NCBI RefSeq assembly: GCF_026314945.1
Contig: NZ_CP111121.1
Coordinates: 4,526,001-4,590,000 of the forward strand
DNA from: Chryseobacterium fluminis
GTDB lineage: Bacteria > Bacteroidota > Bacteroidia > Flavobacteriales > Weeksellaceae
DNA length: 64,000 bases
Direction of reading: 5' to 3'
Shown: in pieces, positions 52,189 to 62,700 of the stretch
Layout: the number at the start of each line of letters is the position of its first letter
How positions within the stretch are numbered: the stretch's first letter is position 1
Made by a program: the position numbers and the translations under genes
The notes under the pieces: model-generated
The model's database searches: none
What the model saw: the letters and a program-made list of their open reading frames with translations, nothing else
Told to the model about the DNA's origin: nothing

Positions 52189-53418
52189 TTAGAATATGGA
52201 ATGGATTTTCTGAGAATTGAGAATGCCTGTTTTTAGCATGCATTCTTTCATTTTTTCATAGGTTCGTGCAATATCATGATCCAGACCGATGGAGAATCTG
52301 ATCAGTCCGTCAGAAATTCCCATCGCTTCACGTTCTTCTTCCGGAATTTCTGAAGAGGTCGAGCTTCCCGAGCATGAGAATAAAGTCTTATAAAAACCTA
52401 AACTTACTGCCAGGTATCCTAAATTTTCCTGTTGCATCAGTTCCATGAGTTCGTTGGCTTTTTCGGTAGTTCCGGCATCTAAAGTCAGTAAGCCTCCAAA
52501 CCCGTATTCTTCATGCATCATGCTTTTCATTAATTCATGATTTTTATGGGATGGCAACCCGGGATAGGACACTTTTAATCCGTCTTTTTCAAATCTTTCG
52601 GCAAGATATAAAGCATTATAGCTGTGCTGTCTGATTCTGATATGTAAAGTCCTCAGATTTTTCAGAATACTTGCCGACCGGAAACTGTCCATGGTAGGAC
52701 CGAGGAGCATACAAGCGCCATTATTGACATTTTTGGTATCATCCACAAATTCCTGGCTGGCACAGTAAACGCCTCCTACGGTATCACTGCTTCCGTTGAT
52801 AAATTTTGTCAGGGAATGGATCACGATATCGGCTCCAAGCAAAATAGGAGAAATGTTGAGAGGAGAGAAGGTGTTGTCAACAATTAATTTCAGGTTGTAT
52901 TTTCTACAGATGGCCGAAAGCCTCTTCAGGTCTGCTACTTCTAAAAGGGGATTGCTTACGCTTTCGCAGTAAATGACTTTTGTGTTGGGCTGTATAGAGG
53001 CTTCAACAGCTTCAAAATTATTAATATCCAGAAATGAAGTTTCTATATTGAAAGGAGGAAGAAAATTTTTAAGAAAGGCATACGTTCCTCCGTAAATGGT
53101 TCTGCTCGAAATGATATGGTCGCCGGCTTTACAGAGCTGCATTAACACCGATGTGATGGCGCCCATTCCCGATGCAGTGACGTTGGCAGCTTCAGTATTT
53201 TCCATTTTAGCCAAAGCCTGCGAAAGATACAGATTCATGGGAGATGAATGTCTGGAGTATAAATAGCATCCGTCTGCATTTCCTTCAAAGGTGTCAAACA
53301 TCGTTTTGGCAGAAAGAAATGTATAGGTAGAGCTGTCTGAGATCGATGGATTCACCCCGCCAAATTCTCCAAAATATTGCAGATCCTGTATTTCGTTGGC
53401 GGCATTAAAATTTTCCAT
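52189..53418 (-). CDS. trans-sulfuration family PLP-dependent enzyme (cystathionine/methionine gamma-lyase or synthase type)
   Basis: A 409-residue Cys/Met metabolism PLP enzyme. Hallmarks: YSRHSSPMN near the N-terminus, ASGMGAITSVL, the tyrosine stacking motif IYGGTYAFL, ESVSNPLLEVADL, LIVDNTFSP and the PLP lysine in HSLTKFINGSSD. In methionine gamma-lyases a Cys follows YG; here it is Gly, so lyase on methionine is not assured. It is divergent from a Lrp/AsnC regulator, the same arrangement as mdeA-mdeR of Pseudomonas. That supports a role in sulfur amino-acid turnover controlled by the regulator, but the precise reaction is open. Confidence 0.88.
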   Translation of the reverse strand: MENFNAANEIQDLQYFGEFGGVNPSISDSSTYTFLSAKTMFDTFEGNADGCYLYSRHSSPMNLYLSQALAKMENTEAANVTASGMGAITSVLMQLCKAGDHIISSRTIYGGTYAFLKNFLPPFNIETSFLDINNFEAVEASIQPNTKVIYCESVSNPLLEVADLKRLSAICRKYNLKLIVDNTFSPLNISPILLGADIVIHSLTKFINGSSDTVGGVYCASQEFVDDTKNVNNGACMLLGPTMDSFRSASILKNLRTLHIRIRQHSYNALYLAERFEKDGLKVSYPGLPSHKNHELMKSMMHEEYGFGGLLTLDAGTTEKANELMELMQQENLGYLAVSLGFYKTLFSCSGSSTSSEIPEEEREAMGISDGLIRFSIGLDHDIARTYEKMKECMLKTGILNSQKIHSIF

Positions 53419-53516
53419 AAATTTTTTTACTTTTTATTGGATTAAATATGAAATAAATCTGCAACTTTTACAATGAATTTTTAATAAGTCAGAGTATAAA
53501 TCTACATTTAATGTAT

Positions 53517-53544
53517 TTTGCCGAAAAAAAGTTTATTATATTTG
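53517..53544 (+). promoter_or_regulatory. promoter of the Lrp/AsnC gene
   Basis: TTTG, 16 bases, then TATATTTG on the plus strand. The spacing is short, but the -7 box is exact and lies 31 bases before the ATG. Confidence 0.45.
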
Positions 53545-53575
53545 AGATATACAAACTCTGACCAAAAAATTATCT

Positions 53576-54034
53576 ATGGACTTTGATGATATTGACAAAA
53601 AACTGCTTCTGTTTCTGCAGGAAGATTCAAAACAGACAACCAAAGAGCTGTCCTATAAATTGGGTTTATCGGTTACAGCCATTTACGAGCGTATTAAAAA
53701 GCTTGAAAATAACGGAGTGATTTCAAAATATGTTGCGCTGTTGGATAAGCAGAAAATTAACAGGGATTTTATTGTGTTATGTCATATAAAGCTGGTACAA
53801 CATAAAAAGGAATACGTACTTCATTTTGAAAAGGAAATTATGAACCTTCATGAAGTCACGGAATGTTTTCATGTAAGTGGTGATTATGATTACATTCTTA
53901 AAATAGGCGTGAGAGACATTGCTGACTACAGAAATTTTATGCTGACCAAGCTGACTGCTTTACAGCATATCGCCAGCACCCAAAGTTCATTTATGATCTC
54001 TGAGGTGAAGAATACCACAGCCATTGTTCTGTAA
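53576..54034 (+). CDS. Lrp/AsnC family transcriptional regulator
   Basis: A 152-residue regulator with an N-terminal winged helix-turn-helix (DDIDKKLLLFLQEDSKQTTKELSYKLGLS in pieces: DIDKKLLLFL, TTKELSYKLGLS, AIYERIKKLENNGVI) and a C-terminal RAM (ligand-binding) domain (VTECFHVSGDYDYILKIGV). Such proteins sense amino acids and assemble as octamers. It is divergent from the trans-sulfuration enzyme gene and most likely controls it and itself from the shared 157-base region. Confidence 0.93.
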   Translation: MDFDDIDKKLLLFLQEDSKQTTKELSYKLGLSVTAIYERIKKLENNGVISKYVALLDKQKINRDFIVLCHIKLVQHKKEYVLHFEKEIMNLHEVTECFHVSGDYDYILKIGVRDIADYRNFMLTKLTALQHIASTQSSFMISEVKNTTAIVL

Positions 54035-54038
54035 TTTT

Positions 54039-55070
54039 TTAGACCAAAACGCCGTTTTTGGAAGCAATAGGATCCGGAAGATCGGTTTCTCCGGTCATTT
54101 GTAAGAGATCAATCTCTATTGTTCTGCAGATGGAAAGCATCGGAACATCAAACATCAGGCCTGCAAAAGGATTTTCGGAATAATCTCCTACCAGTTCCAT
54201 CATAATATAGATCCACCCGATCGTGATGCAAAATGGAATAGATGACCATATTCCCCAGTCTCCTAATTTTTCAAATTCATTAACGAGTCCTAACGGAAGC
54301 AATAGTATAAAAAGGAGATTAAAGATAAATGCGGTGCTGGCAAACTGCCGTGGTGACGGAAATTTTTTGATTCTTTCTGCCTGTCCCTGGAAACCGTAAA
54401 ACTCATTCAAAGCAGTTTGCAGCTGTACCTGGTTAAAATCGGAGATCGCTTTGCTGTTTTTTAAGTCATTGATATCTTTGGCCTGCTGGGAAATCAGATA
54501 GGTGGCAAAATTTTTATAGGTAGACTGAAGTTCTGCTTCTTCCTCCGAAAGGTATTTATTAAGAAAAATGGGCGTTCTGCCATAATCAGGAAAACCTGCT
54601 TTGATCAGTCTGTTCCTCTTGTGGTTGATATTAAAATGATGGTCTTTTTCGGCTCTTATATGTTCCCATTCTGTAGGGACTAAAAGCTGTTCCCGAAATG
54701 CATACAGCCAGGCGATGTGGCGGCATACTATTTTTTTTCTCCTTTCTTCAAGATCAAATGTTGAGGTTTCTTCGTTTCTATCATCAAAAGCATACACCAT
54801 GGAAGCAAAAGAACGGCTAGAATTTACAATACCACCCCATATCTTCCTGGCTTCCCACAATCTGTCATAGGCCTGGTTGTTTTTAAAACCCACTAAAAAA
54901 GCTTCTGCAGTACCAATGAGTGCAACGGGTACCCACGGTATCGTCATCCATTGCCAATGAAAAAGATGAAATAAAACTGCTATCAGGGTACACCAGAGTG
55001 AAATCCAGATTAAATGAAAACCTGATAAGTTGAGAACCTGTTTATAATTAACATACTTTGTTGTAATCAT
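54039..55070 (-). CDS. bestrophin family ion channel
   Basis: A 343-residue bestrophin/RFP-TM homologue, forming pentameric anion or cation channels in the inner membrane. Four membrane regions (about 20-55 twice, and 235-290 twice), the conserved LVGFKNNQAYDRLWEARKIWGGIVNSSR (in pieces: FKNNQAYDRLWEAR, WGGIVNSSR) and the C-terminal FAGLMFDVPMLSICRTIEIDLLQM are diagnostic. Ion preference is unknown; the bacterial homologue from Klebsiella is cation selective. The gene is convergent with the Lrp gene with four bases between stops. Confidence 0.92.
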   Translation of the reverse strand: MITTKYVNYKQVLNLSGFHLIWISLWCTLIAVLFHLFHWQWMTIPWVPVALIGTAEAFLVGFKNNQAYDRLWEARKIWGGIVNSSRSFASMVYAFDDRNEETSTFDLEERRKKIVCRHIAWLYAFREQLLVPTEWEHIRAEKDHHFNINHKRNRLIKAGFPDYGRTPIFLNKYLSEEEAELQSTYKNFATYLISQQAKDINDLKNSKAISDFNQVQLQTALNEFYGFQGQAERIKKFPSPRQFASTAFIFNLLFILLLPLGLVNEFEKLGDWGIWSSIPFCITIGWIYIMMELVGDYSENPFAGLMFDVPMLSICRTIEIDLLQMTGETDLPDPIASKNGVLV

Positions 55071-55211
55071 GATTTGTGTTGTGGATTTTATACAACTTAT
55101 GACCTAAGCAAAATAAATACCAATTGAATTTCAGAATAAGCCTTTGAAAGAATTCTTTTCTGGGAATATTATTAATTGATTCATATTTTATGCTAAAAGA
55201 TATCACAAAAA

Positions 55212-55234
55212 AACCTCTAAAAAAATTAGAGGTT
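55212..55234 (-). terminator. intrinsic terminator after the E1 dehydrogenase gene
   Basis: Stem AACCTCTAA / TTAGAGGTT with a five-A loop, followed on the minus strand by seven T. Confidence 0.8.
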
Positions 55235-55244
55235 ATATCGTATT

Positions 55245-57316
55245 TCAGGAATGTAACATTTCTTCGATTTTAACGGTAAGTTTTTCAGCGTTCGGAAGCA
55301 TTTCTTTTTCCAGAACCAGGTTAATCGGAACTGCCGGAACGTCTAAAGATCCCATTGCTTCGACAGGAGCATCAAGATATTTAAAACAATTTTTGGAAAT
55401 TCTGTGAGCGAAAGCTTCTGCAAACGAATTGTTGAGCTGCTCTTCAGTCAGAACAATACATTTCCCGTGGGCTTTTACTCTTTCAAAAACTAATTCCTCA
55501 TCCAGAGGAATAAGGGTTCTTAAGTCAATGACTTCCACTCGTCCGTTAAAGTTTTTAGCTGCTTCTTTAGCCCAGTAAACTCCCATTCCATAGGTTACGA
55601 TTACTACAGTTCTTCCTTTTTCAGTTTCATCTTTATCAGCCTCAATAACTACTTTTCCCTTTCCAAAAGGTAAGATGTAATCTTCTGCAGGTTCAATGGT
55701 TTTGGCATCTTCAGTACCCGGAACTTTGCTCCAGTAAAGACCTTTATGCTCCAGCATCACCACCGGGTTAGGATCATAATAAGCTGCTTTTAATAAACCT
55801 TTAAAATCTGCCGCGTTGCTCGGATAGGCAATTTTTATTCCTTTAATATTGGCTAAAATACTTTCAACACTTCCGCTGTGGTAAGGTCCACCGCCGCCAT
55901 AAGCTCCGATAGGAACCCTGATGATGTTGCTGACCGGAAATTTCCCCTGGCTTAAATAGCTCGATTTTGATATCTCTGTAATTAACTGATTGATTCCCGG
56001 ATAAATATAATCTGCGAACTGTACTTCAACAATAGGTTTTAAGCCGACTGCGCTCATTCCTGCCGTAGAACCTATAATATAGGCTTCCTGAATCGCCGTG
56101 TTAAACACTCTTTTACTTCCGAATTTTTTTCCCAAAGTCACCGTTTCACGGAAAACACCGCCAATCCTTTCACCGACATCCTGTCCGTACAGAAGGGCCT
56201 CAGGATGTTTCCACATCAGCTCCTGAATCGCATGAATGGCAGCATCTACCATCACGATTTTTTCTCCACCTTCAGGTTCACGTGTTCCTCTTTCTTCAGT
56301 GATCGGAGTAGGCACAAAAACATGTTGCATTACCGTATCAGGTGCAGGATCTGCAGCATTTTTGGCTTTTTCGAAAGCTTCTTCCACTTCCAGGCGCGCT
56401 TTTTTAGTGATCTGTTTTAATAATTCTTCGTCTGCGCCGGCATCAAGTAGCTGTTTTCTGAGAATTTCACCCGGATCTTTGGATCTATGCTTTGTTAAAT
56501 CTTCTTCATCTCTATAGAATTCTCTTCTTACTCCTGAGGTATGATGACCGATTAAAACAGTTTTTGCACAGACTACCAAAGGCCTTCTTTCTGTTCTCAC
56601 AAAATCGAAAGCCTTTTTCATGACCTCGAAACTTTCAGTAAAATCGGTCCCGTCGACTCTCATTCGGCTCATTCCGGTAAATCCGGCTACAAAATCATAC
56701 GCATCACAAGTCCGCGCCTCTTCTTTTGTTACCGAAATTCCCCATTCGTTATCCTGAACCAGGAAAATAACAGGAAGCTGATGCAAAGCGGCAAACTGCA
56801 GCGCTTCACTTACTTCACCTTCGGTTACCGAATTATCACCCAGACTGCATACTACCACCGGATTGTTTTCAAATTGCTGTAGGTTAAAATCCTGAATATA
56901 TTTGATTCCCTGGGCAACACCGGTTGTAGGAATGGTCTGCATTCCGGTTGCTGAGCTCTGATGAATAATTTTGGGTTTATTTTCATCCCTGCTCGAAGGG
57001 TGAGCATAGTAAGATCTGCCTCCGGAAAAAGGATCTTCCGCTTTTGCCAATAACTGGAGCATTAACTGATAAGGCTCAAAACCAATACCCAGAAGAATGC
57101 TTTCGTCTCTGTAATAGGGAGAAACCCAGTCTTCTTTTTTAACTGATACGCGGTGGCCAGCTGAATCGCTTCATGACCTCTTGAAGTACTATGAACATAT
57201 TTGCAAACATTTCTGTTTTCTTCGTAAATGTCTGCCATAGCCTTCGCAAGCATCATATGGTTATAAGCCTTAAGCAAGATATCCCGAGAAACTTTTTCGT
57301 GAAGTGTATTTTCCAT
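55245..57316 (-). CDS. 2-oxoacid (branched-chain type) dehydrogenase E1, fused alpha and beta, interrupted by a -1 frame change
   Basis: Thiamine-dependent E1 component with alpha and beta subunits fused, about 690 residues if the frame is restored. The alpha part shows the TPP motif SLGDNSVTEGEVSEAL with QDNEWGIS; the beta part (from YGQDVGERIGGVF) ends at the C-terminal transketolase domain with VIVTYGMGVYW. The N-terminal 58 codons (MENTLHEKVSRDILLKAYN...) and the rest are in different frames: the first frame passes QLKK and then runs off-family to a stop at 57062, while the second resumes with EDWVSPYYRDES. The junction is the slippery heptamer A-AAA-AAG, so a -1 ribosomal shift or a lost A in a homopolymer both explain it. 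Separate lipoyl E2 and E3 genes are not here. Confidence 0.85.
57134..57140 (-). other. slippery heptamer A-AAA-AAG at the E1 frame junction
   Basis: In the zero frame the codons are TTA AAA AAG; a -1 slip gives GAA GAC TGG next, which restores the family sequence QLKKEDWVSP. No strong stem-loop follows; only a weak GGG-TTTCT-CCC is visible. Family reading would alternatively need seven A instead of the six seen. Confidence 0.75.
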
Positions 57317-57322
57317 AGAAAG

Positions 57323-57354
57323 CAAATATACATAAAAAAACAAAATACTAACAA
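57323..57354 (-). promoter_or_regulatory. promoter of the E1 dehydrogenase gene, leaderless start
   Basis: Minus-strand TTG, 21 bases, TATATTTG; the -7 box ends six bases before the ATG. It overlaps the terminator hairpin of the upstream S8 protease. Confidence 0.55.
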
Positions 57355-57368
57355 GCGTTAGTATTTTG
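57341..57368 (-). terminator. intrinsic terminator after the S8 protease gene
   Basis: Perfect 12-bp stem CAAAATACTAAC with loop AAGC, followed on the minus strand by seven T. The E1 promoter is embedded in its downstream side. Confidence 0.8.
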
Positions 57369-57391
57369 TATAAAATTATATGTTTTGATCG

Positions 57392-59500
57392 TTATTCTTT
57401 GATCACTTTCTTCGTAATTACGTCTTTATCAGATTTTACTTCAATGATGTAAATTCCTTTAGTATAAGAAGAAATATCAATCGCTTCTTTGTCACTGTTG
57501 ATCACACCGCTCTGTAATTTTTTTCCGGATAGATCATAAATAGTGAAAGATGATTTTTTAGGAGCCTTCAATACATTGACGATATCTTTTGTAATGGTAG
57601 GGGCAATGACAATTCCGTTGTCCTTCGTAACTTCTCCCGTTGCTAAAACCTGCTGAGTATATCCTGTGACAGCGATAGAGTAGTTCTGAGAAGGGGTCGT
57701 TAAAGTTCCTTTGTTGGAAATTTCAATTCTGTACTGTCTTCCGGCCACAGGGGCATCAATGACTACTTGCTCCACATTGTCTACGGTATTGTCTGCTTTC
57801 GTAGCAGGGGCAGATGGAGTTACCGGATTAAGTTTCCACGGATAATAGACCGTGTTGTTTGAAGTATCAATGATTCTTAAATCCAGGTCATTCACCAATC
57901 TTGAAGATCTGTTATTGTAAGCGTCATTCCATGACAGGTTAGCGGGAAGCTGATAAGCAGGATCGATCCATGAGATGGTAACTTTTAAAGGCTCACTACC
58001 TGAAGCAACTACTGTTTTGATAACAGGCGTTCCGCTGGTTAATGACTCATCATTAAAAATTACGGTATTATTTGACTTTCCTACAAGAAGTTCAGCACCT
58101 TTCTTTGCATCAATGAATCCCCATCCGAATAACGGGTCAGGTCCTATGTTTCCAGCTTCTGCCGCAGAATGGATCATTAAAGTCTTTGCTGAAGCAGCAT
58201 TCAGTTCGGCATTGTTAAATAATTGCTTATTGATTTGAGTCCATAAACCGATAACAGCCGTTACAACAGGAGCAGAATATGATGTTCCGTCACCCACGGT
58301 CAAACTGTTGCTTCCTGTAGTGTTTTCTGCTGTAGAAGCACTTCCTACACTGGTTCCTACCGCTGTAATGTCCGGTTTGATACCACCATCATCTCTAGGT
58401 CCTGCACTGCTGTAGTCAGAGTGTACGACATCACTTGCAGTTATATATCTTCCGTTGTTTGCTGTAATGATATCGGTTGCCCCTACTACAATAATATTTT
58501 TTGCAAGAGAACCTGGCCCGATACAATCTCCTCCATTACTACAGTTTGTTGTAGGAAGGGTATCTGTTGCCGCAAACTGAACGCGTGTTCCGTTGTCATC
58601 GGTGTAGTATTTCGGGAAAGCGGAAGTCCCCGGATAATCAGGTCCGTACCCAAAATAATTACCCGAAGATTTTACAATAATATAAGAAGGATTGGTGTAA
58701 ACGATATTATCATAATTCTGATCATTCGTAAAATAGGTTCCCTGTAGATCCATCGCGGTAGAAGGACTGCCATAGACACCGTTCCATACCCATGCGTTTG
58801 CTCCGTTTACTGTGGCAATATTCCACCCCACATTACTTCCGTATGAGTGATTGGAAATTTTAGGCTGAGCAGTGATGATTTTCTGGAATACGGTACTAGG
58901 GGAGGTATTTCCTGGTAAAGTGGTTGTACCGAATGCATACGAATCCATCGTTGAATTTTTTGCAATACCCTGAAAGTTGATCGTTCTTGGCGCACCATTG
59001 ATGGTTAATGTCTGCGTATGGGCTCTGGCTCCTATAAATCCAGCCACAGAGGTAGAGTGCGCACTATAATTCATGGTGCTGGCTTCTTTATTCGTGATTC
59101 TGCCCGGCAGGTTATCAAAAAAGGCATGTCCTCCGAACACCCGGCCACCGTCGAAAATGGTATACTTGATATTTTCCCCGTTGAATGAACCTGTCAATCC
59201 AGTAACAGTCCCGTTTTGAAGAAAGTCAGAATTCGAATTTTTAATCTGATCCATATCTTCAGGATGTAAAAAGTAAGGTTTGCCACTAGGGTCAAATCCT
59301 GATAAACTTTTTCTCTGCTCTTCAATCTCTTTTAAAACTTCCGGAGATTTATTAGCTCCGTAACGTTTTGCAACATAAGAATCAAACTTCTCGTTGTTCT
59401 TATTGTTTTGCTTTTCAAATTCTCTTTTTAAGGCATCATTGCTTTGCGCACTTACTAAAGTTATCGCCAATGTGCTGATTAAAAGTAAATGTTTCTTCAT
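57392..59500 (-). CDS. S8 family serine peptidase with type IX secretion C-terminal domain
   Basis: A 702-residue subtilase. Signal peptide (to about residue 18, ending VSAQS) and a propeptide-like region (20-100) precede the S8 domain. Catalytic residues are in YTIFDGGR (Asp), HSTSVAGF (His) and GDGTSYSAPV (Ser). After it comes a P-domain or pre-peptidase beta-sandwich (DLDLRIID, RQYRIEISNKG), and the last ~75 residues form a Por secretion system C-terminal sorting domain (YDLSGKKLQSG, DISSYTKGIYIIEVKS, KKVIKE). So it is exported by Sec and T9SS to the surface or outside as an extracellular protease. The final Lys-Val-Ile-Lys-Glu end is typical for type A sorting. Confidence 0.93.
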   Translation of the reverse strand: MKKHLLLISTLAITLVSAQSNDALKREFEKQNNKNNEKFDSYVAKRYGANKSPEVLKEIEEQRKSLSGFDPSGKPYFLHPEDMDQIKNSNSDFLQNGTVTGLTGSFNGENIKYTIFDGGRVFGGHAFFDNLPGRITNKEASTMNYSAHSTSVAGFIGARAHTQTLTINGAPRTINFQGIAKNSTMDSYAFGTTTLPGNTSPSTVFQKIITAQPKISNHSYGSNVGWNIATVNGANAWVWNGVYGSPSTAMDLQGTYFTNDQNYDNIVYTNPSYIIVKSSGNYFGYGPDYPGTSAFPKYYTDDNGTRVQFAATDTLPTTNCSNGGDCIGPGSLAKNIIVVGATDIITANNGRYITASDVVHSDYSSAGPRDDGGIKPDITAVGTSVGSASTAENTTGSNSLTVGDGTSYSAPVVTAVIGLWTQINKQLFNNAELNAASAKTLMIHSAAEAGNIGPDPLFGWGFIDAKKGAELLVGKSNNTVIFNDESLTSGTPVIKTVVASGSEPLKVTISWIDPAYQLPANLSWNDAYNNRSSRLVNDLDLRIIDTSNNTVYYPWKLNPVTPSAPATKADNTVDNVEQVVIDAPVAGRQYRIEISNKGTLTTPSQNYSIAVTGYTQQVLATGEVTKDNGIVIAPTITKDIVNVLKAPKKSSFTIYDLSGKKLQSGVINSDKEAIDISSYTKGIYIIEVKSDKDVITKKVIKE

Positions 59501-59534
59501 AACAGCTGTTAATTATTAAAAAAGGTATAAGTAG

Positions 59535-59542
59535 CAAATATA
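59535..59542 (-). promoter_or_regulatory. promoter -7 element for the S8 protease
   Basis: Minus-strand TATATTTG fits TANNTTTG, 34 bases before the ATG. No good -33 box. Confidence 0.45.
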
Positions 59543-59788
59543 TATAAATTTTTCATTTTGTGGTACATTTAATTTAAATTACTCATCGGTTTTTAATTTT
59601 TTATTAATTATTTTATTGAAAAGTTGATCGGTTGCTATTTTTAATATTATTTTTATTATTAAAGCATCATGAAAAATATTTTTTAAATTTTGGGTGATCT
59701 GGTAGGTTTGCAGGGTGCGGAAATATGAATTTTCCGAAAAAATGGAGTAACTTTACATTCACTTTTAATTAAAGCTGGAAAAAATTAT

Positions 59789-62700
59789 ATGTATTTAGTT
59801 TTTGACACTGAAACCACAGGTTTACCAAAAAATTTCAACGCTCCTCTTTCAGATTCAGACAACTGGCCAAGAATGGTTCAGATTGCATGGCAGTTACATA
59901 ATGATGATGGGACGCTTATTGAAAATCAGGATTATATTATAAAACCTGAAGGATATGATATTCCTTTTAACGCAGCCAGAATTCACGGAATTACAACGAA
60001 AATCGCCAATGAAGAAGGTCGTGATCTGGAAGAGATTTTAAAAGAGTTTTCTGAAGTCCTGGAAAAAGTAAGGGTAGTATCGGGACATAATGTTGAGTTT
60101 GATTATAATATTGTAGGGGCTGAATTTTACAGAAAAAATATAGAAGACAACCTTCAGAAGAAACCACGGGCCGATACGATGATTCTGGGTACCGATTTCT
60201 GCCAGCTTGGAGGAGGTCGTGGAGGAAGATTCAAACCACCGAAGCTGGAAGAACTCTACGAAAAATTATACGGTCATAAGTTTGATGAAGCTCATAATGC
60301 AGCAGCGGACGTAAATGCGACTGCTCAGGTTTTTTTCGAAATGATGAGAATCGGGATCATCCCTGCTGAGGTACTGAAAACGTCTGAAGATCAGCTTGCA
60401 TACTTCAAAACACTGTATCCGGATCCTATTAAGCCTTTCAGTATTGTGATCAGAAGGCAGGTTGCGGACTTTAACAATAAGAAAAAACAACAGGATTTCG
60501 GAAGTATTGACGAGATTGATCTCGGAAGGTATTTCAATTTTGATAATCACAGTGTGTTTTCTACTTTGTCTGCTACTTCGAGTATCGGCGATCTGATCAA
60601 AAAAGCGACGGACGATAATTTTCCTGCCGTCGGTATGGTGGATCTGGGAAATATGATGGGCGCTTTTAAATTTGTTTCCGCAGTAGAAGGAACGAATAGC
60701 GACCGGGCAAAAAAGCATAAGGAATATCTTGCCAAGAAACAGGAAGCGGAAGAAAACGGGACCCAATTCAATGAAGAAGAACCTGTTTCCGAACCTTTGA
60801 TTCCCGTTGTCGGATGTGAGTTTTATATTTCAGACCGCTACGAGCAAAAACAGTTTACCAAAGATGATCCCGACAGAAGAACACAGGTAGTTCTCTTGGC
60901 AAAAGATTTTAACGGTTATAAAAACCTGGCGAAACTGTCAAGTATTGGCTTTTTAAAAGGATTCTATTTTGGGGTTCCGAGGATCAGCCGTGAGGTCATT
61001 GCTGAATATAAAGAAGGACTGATTGCGCTGACTTCAGGTATTATGGGGGATATTCCCGATGCGATTTTAAATACCGGGGAACAAAAAGGGGAGGAGCTTT
61101 TCAAGTGGTGGAAAGATACATTTCAGGATGATTTTTACGTTCAGATTCAAAACCATAAACTACCTGAGGAAGAGCATTTGAATGATGTCCTGCTTCATTT
61201 TGCAGATAAATATAATGTTAAAATATTAGCCCAGAACGAAACTTTTTATACCAACAAGGACGATTCCAATATTCAGGATATTGTAAGCTGCATCAAAGAT
61301 GGCGAAAAACTGACGACACCTGTGGGAAAAGGATTCGGGAAAAGACGAGGTTTGGCTACCGGAGAATATTTCATCAAAAATTCTGATGAAATCAAGGAAG
61401 CCTTTCTGGCATATCCGGACGCTTTTGATGCCTATGAGGAGTTTACGGCCAAATTTAAACCTTATACACTTAAAAGAGATGTTCTTCTTCCTAAATTTGA
61501 TATCCCGGAAGAATTCATTCATGCAGAAGATGAAATTGACGGCGGTAAACGCGGAGAGATGGCCTACCTTACTCATTTAACCTATGAGGGAGCGAAGAAA
61601 AGATATGTCGATACGGGAATTACCGATGAAATAAAAGAGCGTCTTGATTTCGAACTGGATGTTATTGCCAATACGGGATATCCGGGTTACTTCCTGATTG
61701 TACAGGATTTTTGTAATGAAGCCCGTAATATGGGAGTTTGGGTTGGCCCCGGACGTGGTTCTGCCGCAGGTTCGGCAGTGGCCTACGCGATCGGGATTAC
61801 TAACGTGGATCCTATTAAATATGATCTCCTTTTCGAGAGATTTCTGAATCCTGAAAGGGTTTCAATGCCCGATATCGATATTGACTTTGATGACGAGGGC
61901 CGTGATAAGATTATCAAATGGGTTGTTGATAAATATGGGAAAAACCAGGTCGCACAGATCATCACCTACTCGGTTTTGGGTGGGAAATCTGCGATTAAAG
62001 ATGCGGGGAGAGTGCTGGATGTTCCGATTCCTGATACCAACAATATTGCAAAGCTTATCCCTGCGAGCCCGGGGATGAATATTGCCAAAGCTTTGGCGAA
62101 ATACGATAAACTAAAGCCTGAAGAACAGATGCTCGTTGATGAAATGAGATATGTTTTAAGCAGTCCTGATGATGCCCGTCACGGTGTACTGGCAAGTGCC
62201 AAAAAAATGGAGGGCTGTATCCGGAATACGGGTATTCATGCCTGTGGGGTTATTATTACGCCGGAGGATGTGAGTAACCTGGTTCCGGTGACGATTGCTG
62301 CCAAAGATGCAGACATTTTAGTCTCGCAGTTTGATAACTCGGTGGCGGAAAGTGCGGGGCTTCTGAAAATGGATTTTCTGGGTCTTCGAACGCTTACGAT
62401 TATCAAAGATGCTTTGAAGTTGGTTAAGGCCAGACATGGAGTTGATATAGATCCGGATCTGATTCCTCTGGATGATGTTAAAACCTACCAGTTATTTAAA
62501 GAAGGTAGAACGGTCGGGATTTTCCAGTATGAAAGTCCTGGAATGCAGAAATATATGAGAGAGCTTAAGCCAACGGTTTTTGCCGATCTTATTGCCATGA
62601 ATGCTCTTTACCGTCCGGGACCGATAAAATATATCCCAAATTTCATTAACAGGAAGCATGGGATTGAGGAGATTATCTATGATTTACCTGAAACTGAAGA

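Noticed and set aside
57062..57343. Separate small protein of 93 residues upstream of the E1 gene
   Set aside because: Its first 58 family-matching codons are the E1 N-terminus; the tail after QLKK is out-of-frame reading, so it is not an independent gene.
60266..60766. 166-codon antisense frame within dnaE
   Set aside because: Lies inside the exonuclease/PHP coding part of dnaE, where the sense frame matches the family throughout.
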